A stretch of 28,469 nucleotides of DNA from Gammaproteobacteria bacterium (GTDB lineage: Bacteria > Pseudomonadota > Gammaproteobacteria > Arenicellales > Arenicellaceae). Both the position numbers and the translations under genes were made by a program. Below, piece after piece: positions 22,977 through 28,469 of the stretch. Numbering within the stretch: the stretch's first letter is position 1; each line of letters starts with the position of its first letter. Below the pieces are notes generated by a model. It was not told where the DNA came from. It made no database searches and saw nothing but the letters and a program-made list of their open reading frames with translations. The stretch lies in contig JAUHZM010000006.1 in NCBI GenBank assembly GCA_030426005.1, forward strand, positions 1 through 28,469, written 5' to 3'.

Positions 22977-23789
22977 CTAGTTCTTCACGAACTTGTAGAT
23001 AAAACGGCTGGTTTTGCCGCGGATTGCAGGATCAAACACGAGCAGGTTTAAATCGTCATTTGGGTTGCGTAAGAAATACCCCTCTTCCTCCAGCTCGAAC
23101 CCAGCCCGGTCAAGCTGGTGTCGCACAATCGCCGGATCAATACGATGCAGGTCATTGGCGGCGGCATAGCCACTGCCCGGATGGGCAAAGTGATCACTGA
23201 TAATCAGTCGACCATTCGGTTTTAGCACTCGTCGGATATTTGCCAGAGCCGCGCGATGATCCACCACACCGTCACGCATCACCTGTCGCTTGCCGTTCCG
23301 GACGCGATGGGTAAAAAACAGATCGTGATAATTAATCGCCATAAACGCTAGGTCCACACTCTGATCGGGTAGGTCAATTGACGCTAAGGGCACTTGATCT
23401 AAACGGACAACATTGGGCAGGCGATCATCCGCGGTTCGACGTATCAATTCGGCTTGGCCGAACCGCCAGGTCAATGAGTCGTTATGCGCGTAAACCACAC
23501 CATTTGGCCCAACGGCGCGCGCGATAATTTCACTATACCAACCACCACCAGCATACAAATCCAGCACCGTTTCAGACTCAGCAAGATCACTAAACGACAA
23601 CACCCGTGCCGGTTGTCGATCCGCATCGCGACTGCGATCCGAGCCCAGTCGATCCGGATTGGCCAAGACCTGCTGCAATTGGCTGATGGATATGGGTGCG
23701 CGCTCGGTCGCTAAGGTGGTGTGACACGCGCAGAGCAAAACGACGGTTGCGAGTTGGCGAGTAAGTAAATGCAAGAAGGGACGTTTCAT
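22977..23789 (-). CDS. Exported class I SAM-dependent methyltransferase-like protein (COG4798 type)
   Basis: The frame can be opened at 23834, but the ATG at 23789 is preferred: it follows GAG by eight bases and starts MKRPFLHLLTRQLATVVLLCAC, a signal peptide with TLA before the mature ERAPIS. This gives 270 residues. LLCAC could be a poor lipobox. The mature protein shows a Rossmann methyltransferase pattern: motif I VLDLYAGGGWYSEIIARAVGPNG (~70-92), YAHND, then FMAINYHDLFF and LKPNGRLIISDHFA (post-motif strand). The family is known as a predicted methyltransferase with a signal peptide; its substrate is unknown, and SAM is not expected in the periplasm. A GTCGACCAA box lies 60 bp upstream. 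It follows the LytTR regulator gene. Confidence 0.8.
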   Translation of the reverse strand: MKRPFLHLLTRQLATVVLLCACHTTLATERAPISISQLQQVLANPDRLGSDRSRDADRQPARVLSFSDLAESETVLDLYAGGGWYSEIIARAVGPNGVVYAHNDSLTWRFGQAELIRRTADDRLPNVVRLDQVPLASIDLPDQSVDLAFMAINYHDLFFTHRVRNGKRQVMRDGVVDHRAALANIRRVLKPNGRLIISDHFAHPGSGYAAANDLHRIDPAIVRHQLDRAGFELEEEGYFLRNPNDDLNLLVFDPAIRGKTSRFIYKFVKN

Positions 23790-23848
23790 GATGATTTCTC
23801 GAGTTAAAAAAACCACCATAAACCCGCGCATCAACGACTCTGAAAAAA

Positions 23849-23857
23849 GTCGACCAA
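23849..23857. promoter_or_regulatory. GTCGACCAA box upstream of the methyltransferase gene
   Basis: This is one of four copies of GTCGACCAA seen near the LytTR genes. On the minus strand it reads TTGGTCGACTTT and lies 60 bp upstream of the methyltransferase ATG. The continuation (TCAGAGTCGT) resembles that after the copy at 25868-25876 (ACAGCGATCGT). A regulator site is inferred. Confidence 0.35.
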
Positions 23858-23881
23858 TCGGCGAATTAAGTCGATATAGCC

Positions 23882-24601
23882 CTAATCGTGCGTGAGGCTT
23901 TCTATCAAAGCAGTTCGGTAGCGTTCTCCGATGGGGAGCTCTATCTCACCAATCTCAACGTCGTAGTTGGTAAAGGCAGTTACTTTGCGGCGATTAACGA
24001 TGTAAGACTTATGGATTCGTACAAAATCGTCACCCAGCTGCTCTGCGAAGGCCCCAATTCCTGATTTAATCACGTGCGAATCGCCACTCATCACGACCTT
24101 TATGTAGTCCTTTAAACCTTGAACATAGAGAATATCGTCGAGCATCAGTTTGACTTGCTTACGATCTTTTCGCACAAAGATCGTGGCGGGAATCGAAGCA
24201 GTCGGCTCGTCACTGATTGGCTTTGATGCTTTTTCTGACAAGGTTGCCTTGTAACGCTCAATGGCTTTGAAAAAGCGCGCGAAAACAACAGGCTTCAATA
24301 GATAATCCACCGCATTCAACTCAAAACCATCGACCGCGTAATCCCGGTATGCCGTGGTGAAAATCACCTTCGGTTTGTTCTCTAGATTGGTGTAAAACTC
24401 GGTGCCTTTCAATACCGGCATCTCGATATCCAGAAACATCAAGTCCACGGTTTCAGACTGCAACACCTCACTGGCTTCAATAGCACTGGCGCAGCTGGCG
24501 ACCACCTCAAAACCACTTAATTGCTTTAGGTGCGTCTCGATAAGTTCGCGCGCGAGCGCTTCGTCATCCACAATCAGGCATCGTGTCAAAGTCGTCGTCA
24601 T
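23882..24601 (-). CDS. LytTR-family response regulator
   Basis: The 239-residue protein has an N-terminal receiver domain and a C-terminal LytTR DNA-binding domain. The receiver starts RCLIVDDEALARELIETHL and has the phospho-acceptor Asp in MFLDIEMP (~residue 57), then FTTAYRDYAVDGFELNAVDYLLKPV with the conserved Thr and Lys. The LytTR domain (~140-236) shows IFVRKDRKQVKLMLDDILYVQGLKDYIKV and FVRIHKSYIVNRRKVTAF. It overlaps the histidine kinase gene by 4 bp (ATGA) and so forms a two-component pair with it. LytTR regulators bind pairs of direct repeats about two helical turns apart, which matches boxes found upstream of the kinase. Confidence 0.95.
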   Translation of the reverse strand: MTTTLTRCLIVDDEALARELIETHLKQLSGFEVVASCASAIEASEVLQSETVDLMFLDIEMPVLKGTEFYTNLENKPKVIFTTAYRDYAVDGFELNAVDYLLKPVVFARFFKAIERYKATLSEKASKPISDEPTASIPATIFVRKDRKQVKLMLDDILYVQGLKDYIKVVMSGDSHVIKSGIGAFAEQLGDDFVRIHKSYIVNRRKVTAFTNYDVEIGEIELPIGERYRTALIESLTHD

Positions 24602-25701
24602 GGTGCTGGTTGATCCGAAGTAGTTGCAGGTAAGCTCAAGTTAATCGTGAACCAGTCGAGCCTATCATCAATACGCAATTGATGAGTCCCGGGATATAAC
24701 AGCGCCAACTGATGACGCAGGTTTTGCAGACCGATACTGCCTTCGCTGTTCTGTGTATCAGCAGACAGCGGGGCTTTGGTGTTTTCTAACTGAATGTGCA
24801 GCACGCCATCTTGCTCCGTTAAGCGCAGCTTTATCTCTGCGCCCTTGAGTGCCTTCTCCGCTCCGTGTTTGCAGGCATTTTCCAGCAAGGTGAGCAAAAT
24901 CAGCGGCGCAATCTTGGCCTGGCGCGACACCTCAGCCTGCATGCTGAATTCCAGACGCTGCCCGAATCTAAGCTGCACGAGTGCCATGTAATTTTTGACC
25001 AACGCAAGCTCATCTTCCAGCGCCACATAACGCTGATTACATCGGTACACCACATAATCCAAAATCCCCGACAATTGCTCAATTGCGGCCGGTGTTTGAT
25101 CTGATTTCTTGAGCGCTAAGGCGTAAATATTGTTTAGTGTATTAAAAATAAAATGCGGGTTAAGCTGGCTTTTTAATGCGTTCAATTCGGCGGCCGCTTT
25201 TTGTTCTTTGAGCTGCAATAAGGTTTGCTGTTTAGCGTAGAAGTTATACGCCGCAATCAACACCGCGGGAAACACAAACTCTGGCAGTTTTGTGAACAGG
25301 ATATAACGCATCGCCCATCGCAAATCCATCCGCTCCAGCAAGCTCATGGAGCCAAACATATTCAGGAATCGCGTGTAACTATCCGGATACCAGACTTCCA
25401 GATACAACACACGGATTATGATATTGATCTCAGACAAGGCGATCGTGACCAATAGCACCCAAACCGCAAAGCGAAGTATCTGCTTGCGATCTAGAAAGCG
25501 CGGTATCAAATAGCGCAGCACAATCCAGGCCATCAGCATCTGCAGCCCGGTTATCAGACCTGCCGTTTCAATCAACTCACGCGCCGAGGAATAGATCTCC
25601 CAGTGCGGGCCGGCATTCAACACGAATACTGCTGTCCAAAAAATGGCCAGGGCTAGGTAGTACCGCCAAGATTGAGCTGGGCTTGCGTATTCCTGCTGCA
25701 T
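24598..25701 (-). CDS. LytS/AlgZ-type sensor histidine kinase
   Basis: The 367-residue protein has about four N-terminal transmembrane helices (YYLALAIFWTAVFVLNAG, TGLQMLMAWIVLRYLIP, FAVWVLLVTIALSEINIII, FPAVLIAAYNFY). A short coiled linker (KQQTLLQLKEQKAAAELNALKSQ) leads to the His_kinase domain with QLNPHFIFNTLNNIYALAL, where His is the phosphorylation site. The ATPase part has N-box LLTLLENACKHG and G-box EGSIGLQNLRHQLALLYPG. No extracellular sensor domain is visible, so the signal may be sensed in the membrane. The stop overlaps the start of the LytTR regulator. No Shine-Dalgarno is obvious before the ATG. Confidence 0.94.
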   Translation of the reverse strand: MQQEYASPAQSWRYYLALAIFWTAVFVLNAGPHWEIYSSARELIETAGLITGLQMLMAWIVLRYLIPRFLDRKQILRFAVWVLLVTIALSEINIIIRVLYLEVWYPDSYTRFLNMFGSMSLLERMDLRWAMRYILFTKLPEFVFPAVLIAAYNFYAKQQTLLQLKEQKAAAELNALKSQLNPHFIFNTLNNIYALALKKSDQTPAAIEQLSGILDYVVYRCNQRYVALEDELALVKNYMALVQLRFGQRLEFSMQAEVSRQAKIAPLILLTLLENACKHGAEKALKGAEIKLRLTEQDGVLHIQLENTKAPLSADTQNSEGSIGLQNLRHQLALLYPGTHQLRIDDRLDWFTINLSLPATTSDQPAP

Positions 25702-25965
25702 GAAAAACGAAGTGTGCGTGCTTTAACGTGACTCGCCACTATAGCGTAAAGCGGCTGCCGCTTCGATTTCAGTCGCGCACCTGGCCTATTTCGTCGACCA
25801 AGGCAGTCGTCACGTCGACCAACTCGCTTCTGGGCCTCTATTCGCTTTGGGCAATCAATTCCGCACTTTGGTCGACTTTACAGCGATCGTGGGGCATGCG
25901 CGCGTACGGTGACCAAAGCAACTCATTCACGACAAACAAATCAAAACTACTAGGGAGGTCACCTA
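25702..25965. other. Divergent intergenic region, kinase (-) and SDR (+), with three GTCGACCAA boxes
   Basis: This 264-bp region contains no convincing gene; a plus-strand frame from 25728 begins at GTG, overlaps the SDR start and has no recognisable content. It holds GTCGACCAA at 25793-25801 and 25814-25822, in direct orientation 21 bp apart, and an inverted copy TTGGTCGAC at 25868-25876. The 21-bp step is two helical turns, the spacing expected for LytTR binding pairs. Promoter hexamers were not identified. Confidence 0.5.
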
Positions 25966-26952
25966 ATGCACTCTTCAAAAATTATCACCGTTGTCGTTTT
26001 GTTCTTTCTTATTAGCGTAAGCCACATCGCCCAAGCGGACGACACCTCGTCCAGCCAAAAGGCCGTTCTCGTCACCGGTGCCAGCAGCGGCATTGGTAAA
26101 CGTATCGCAGAGACTCTCGCGAAACGTGGTGTGTTTGTGTATGCCGGCGCACGCAAAGAGAAAGACCTTGAAGCACTAAATCAACAAAAAAACATGCAAG
26201 GCGTTCGGTTAGACGTGACGGTTCCAGACGACATCACCGCGGCAGTCGAGATGATCCAACAACAGGGTAAACATCTGCATGGCATTGTGAATAACGCTGG
26301 CGTCTTTGCGTACGCGCCGATGATCGAAGTATCAGAACGCGACCTCGCATTCCAGTTCAATGTCAATGTCTACGGCCCGTACCGTATCAGCAAAGCGTTT
26401 GCACCCTTGCTTATCAAAAATCAAGGTCGCATCGTTAATATCGGCTCCATCGCAGGCTTGCGCTCCACCAAGATGTTTGGCCCTTACTCGATGAGCAAAT
26501 TCGCGGTCGAAGCAATGACCGAAGCGATGGCGGCGGAACTCGCTAAATTTGATGTGTCAGTCAGTGTCATCGAACCCGGCAACTTCAATTCGAACATCAT
26601 GCAGAATATGAAAAAACGGCAAGCAGCACTCAAACAAAGCGCGGTCGCCACCTTATTCGCTGACGAATACCAAAGTATGCAAGGCTTTACTAAGACGGAT
26701 CGATCCGCGCACGCTGATCCTCAGCCCGTCGCCGACGCTGTGGTCGAGGCACTGTTCTCAACGCAACCAAAGCTTCGCTATCTGGTTACGCCCAATGCCG
26801 GAGAAACGCGCTACGCCATTAGTTCTGTGATCCAGAAACTGGTGCAAATTAATCAAGGTCACCAATACACCATCGCGGATGCGGATTTGATCGCCATGCT
26901 GGAGGCTGAGCTCAAAAAGGCGAGCGCCGTCAAAGCAAACGAGGGTAACTAA
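25966..26952 (+). CDS. SDR family NAD(P)-dependent oxidoreductase with N-terminal signal/anchor
   Basis: The 328-residue protein is a classical short-chain dehydrogenase: TGASSGIG at 37-44, GARKEK at 61-66 (Arg/Lys here favours NADP), NNAG at 109-112, catalytic Ser161, Tyr174 and Lys178 in GPYSMSKFAVEAM, and EPGNFNSNI. Before the fold is a hydrophobic segment IITVVVLFFLISVSHIAQADD (residues ~6-26) that looks like a cleavable signal peptide or membrane anchor. The start is strongly supported by AGGGAGGT six bases upstream of the ATG. A signal peptide is unusual for an enzyme that needs NADP; see findings. The stop directly abuts the GTG of the transporter gene. The substrate is unknown. Confidence 0.88.
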   Translation: MHSSKIITVVVLFFLISVSHIAQADDTSSSQKAVLVTGASSGIGKRIAETLAKRGVFVYAGARKEKDLEALNQQKNMQGVRLDVTVPDDITAAVEMIQQQGKHLHGIVNNAGVFAYAPMIEVSERDLAFQFNVNVYGPYRISKAFAPLLIKNQGRIVNIGSIAGLRSTKMFGPYSMSKFAVEAMTEAMAAELAKFDVSVSVIEPGNFNSNIMQNMKKRQAALKQSAVATLFADEYQSMQGFTKTDRSAHADPQPVADAVVEALFSTQPKLRYLVTPNAGETRYAISSVIQKLVQINQGHQYTIADADLIAMLEAELKKASAVKANEGN

Positions 26953-28284
26953 GTGTTTACGCTCACGATTAATCCCTTGCTTAAGCTGGTTCGTAAAACA
27001 TCTGGCATTCAACCCAATGAATGGCGCGCCACCTTAACGTCGTTCAGCATCGCTTTTTTACTGATGAGTGCCTACTTTGTGTTACGCCCGGTGCGCGATG
27101 CGATGGCCAGTGATTGGAGCGACACCGAGGTCAGCATGCTTTGGAACATTCAGTTCTTTGTGAGCTTGGCCTTGATCGCTGCCTATGGTTGGCTCACGAG
27201 CAAGGTGCCGTTCAAATTTGTCGTACCCTTGGTATATGCCTTATTTGCGGGCAGCTTCACCTTGTTCTTTTGGATCAGTGGCGCTACCGAGAACACAATT
27301 CTGGTGAATAAGGTGTTTTACGTCTGGGTCAGCGCCTTTAGCCTATTGCACATTTCCCTATTCTGGAGCCTGATGAGCGACACCTTCAGCGCAGATCAGG
27401 GTAAACGCTTGTTTGCGATTATCGCCGCCGGTGCTAGCGCTGGCGCGATCATTGGGCCGCTGGTTCCGACCTTGTTTGCAACTCGCTTGGGGTTAGAGAG
27501 TCTGATGCTCATCGCGAGCTTAGGTTTACTCTTGGTTCTGCCGCTGGTGTTCTACTTACACCGCCTTAAATCGAGTCAGTTGGCTACAGTAACCACAGCC
27601 GAACGCGCCGACACCCAGACCGACGGTATTGGTGCAAAGTGGTATGCAGGCTTTGGTGCATTGGTCGCAAACCCGTATTTATTGCGCATCGCTGCGTTCA
27701 TTCTGGTGTACGTATTCTTGAGTTCGTTTATCTATTTTGAGCAAAAGAATATTTTGGCCGACTATCCTCGTGCCGAGCGTGCGCAGCTACTTGGATTGAT
27801 CGACTGGGCCGTTAATACGCTGACCTTCGTGACTGCATTTTTTGTCACGGGTCGCATCGTAAACCGTCTTGGCATGGTGGTGGCACTAACCTTACTCCCC
27901 TTACTGTTAGTGGTTGGGTTCATCCTGTTAGCCATCACACCAACTGTTCTAGTCTTAGCTGGCGTGCAAATCTTGCGACGCACCAGCAACTACGCCATTA
28001 CGCGCCCAGCCCGAGAGATGCTTTTCTCTCGCGTGAGTCAACAAAAACGCTATCAGGCAAAGCCCGTCATCGACGTCGCCGTGTATCGTGGTGGCGACGC
28101 TTTGAGCGGTACGCTGTTCGCCTTGTTAAGTGAAGGGCTGGGATTAGGCTTGGCTATGTTGGCCTGCGTTGGCGCCGCCCTCAGTGTGCTGTGGGCTCGA
28201 ATCGGACAGCGCCTCGGACAGGCATACGATGGCAGGCTGGCAACCCACTCTACTGAGCTACCAGAACCGCAAGTCGCCAAATAA
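26953..28284 (+). CDS. NTT/MFS-like transporter (NTP/NDP exchanger type)
   Basis: The 443-residue protein has about 12 transmembrane helices and no signal peptide. The opening NEWRATLTSFSIAFLLMSAYFVLRPVRDAMASDW matches the bacterial group annotated as TLC/NTT-like 'NTP/NDP exchange' transporters, with the conserved RPVRDA. Further similar segments are LFAIIAAGASAGAIIGPLVP and TSNYAITRPAREMLFSRVSQQKRYQAKPVIDVAVYRGGDA. Despite the name, free-living bacteria are not expected to import ATP, so the substrate is unknown. The start is a GTG that begins on the base after the SDR stop, with GAGGG seven bases ahead, indicating translational coupling. Confidence 0.82.
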   Translation: MFTLTINPLLKLVRKTSGIQPNEWRATLTSFSIAFLLMSAYFVLRPVRDAMASDWSDTEVSMLWNIQFFVSLALIAAYGWLTSKVPFKFVVPLVYALFAGSFTLFFWISGATENTILVNKVFYVWVSAFSLLHISLFWSLMSDTFSADQGKRLFAIIAAGASAGAIIGPLVPTLFATRLGLESLMLIASLGLLLVLPLVFYLHRLKSSQLATVTTAERADTQTDGIGAKWYAGFGALVANPYLLRIAAFILVYVFLSSFIYFEQKNILADYPRAERAQLLGLIDWAVNTLTFVTAFFVTGRIVNRLGMVVALTLLPLLLVVGFILLAITPTVLVLAGVQILRRTSNYAITRPAREMLFSRVSQQKRYQAKPVIDVAVYRGGDALSGTLFALLSEGLGLGLAMLACVGAALSVLWARIGQRLGQAYDGRLATHSTELPEPQVAK

Positions 28285-28293
28285 TCAGTCAGA

Positions 28294-28469
28294 TCAAGGT
28301 GATGTTTCCGGCACATCGCGCACCAGCATCACCTTGGCCTGACCGGTGCGAAAGTTGGCATTTTGGATGCCGTCCAAAAAATCGAACAACAGAGCGATAT
28401 CGTCACGATCACCCAAGGTGTCGATCTCGGCAGTCCAGTAAAAATTATTACGTGACTGCACATTGGGGA
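28294..28469 (-). CDS. C-terminal part of an unrecognised protein (start beyond window)
   Basis: A minus-strand frame enters from the right edge and ends at TGA at 28294-28296. It reads ...NFYWTAEIDTLGDRDDIALLFDFLDGIQNANF, then RTGQAKVMLVRDVPETSP. Balanced composition and length (58 codons open to the edge) make it probably real. It is convergent with the transporter, 9 bp away. The family is not recognised; the fragment is too short for a functional call. Confidence 0.5.
   Translation of the reverse strand, partial: PNVQSRNNFYWTAEIDTLGDRDDIALLFDFLDGIQNANFRTGQAKVMLVRDVPETSP

Noticed and set aside
25728..26015. 95-codon plus-strand frame upstream of the SDR
   Set aside because: It begins at GTG, overlaps the SDR start whose ribosome site is strong, and crosses the box-containing control region.

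Overview
The window is chromosomal DNA of moderate GC from a gammaproteobacterium, probably an aquatic or marine heterotroph. The best clue is the block gmk-rpoZ-spoT-ridA-recG-ubiA, a variant of the conserved gammaproteobacterial gmk-rpoZ-spoT-recG order. TonB machinery, a ZnuD-type receptor, a Zur-like operator and a LytTR two-component system fit a Gram-negative cell. No rRNA, tRNA, CRISPR array, insertion sequence or prophage gene was seen.

Layout. 1-5562 (all minus strand) reads, in transcription order: ECF sigma factor, membrane-anchored putative anti-sigma, TonB-like protein, an unrecognised secreted protein, two GNAT acetyltransferases, and a serine beta-lactamase-fold hydrolase cut by the window edge. 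5563-5991 holds no convincing gene. 5992-12777 (minus) is the housekeeping block. 12901-15432 is a divergent pair: a MocR-type GntR/aminotransferase regulator and an EamA/DMT exporter, with a direct repeat between them. 15460-18099 (minus) is a probable zinc-acquisition unit: a small DUF2946-like His/Cys protein and a TonB-dependent receptor with a His/Asp tandem-repeat loop. It starts at a promoter whose 17-bp spacer lies within a perfect 21-bp Zur-like palindrome. 18174-19547 (minus) encodes a RimB-like protease domain fused to a RimK-like ATP-grasp domain that has lost several catalytic residues. 19742-21664 (plus) is a propionyl-CoA synthetase-like enzyme. 21691-25701 (minus) holds a lipoprotein, an HTH-2TM protein, an exported methyltransferase-like protein and a LytTR regulator/histidine kinase pair. 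25966-28284 (plus) is a tightly coupled pair: an SDR with a signal peptide and an NTT/MFS-like 12-TM transporter. 28294-28469 is the C-terminal end of an unrecognised minus-strand gene.

How the genes may work together. The Zur-like promoter would express the small protein and the receptor under zinc limitation, with TonB energising uptake. The LytTR kinase/regulator pair, the 2TM protein and four copies of a 9-bp box in nearby intergenic DNA suggest a local regulon that includes the methyltransferase and the SDR/transporter operon. Several starts can be refined: recG and the mocR-like gene are better begun at internal ATGs than at upstream TTGs, the methyltransferase at an ATG 15 codons into its frame, and the Zur-controlled small gene at an ATG that coincides with the predicted transcription start. 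All functions are read from sequence motifs by eye; no database search was run.
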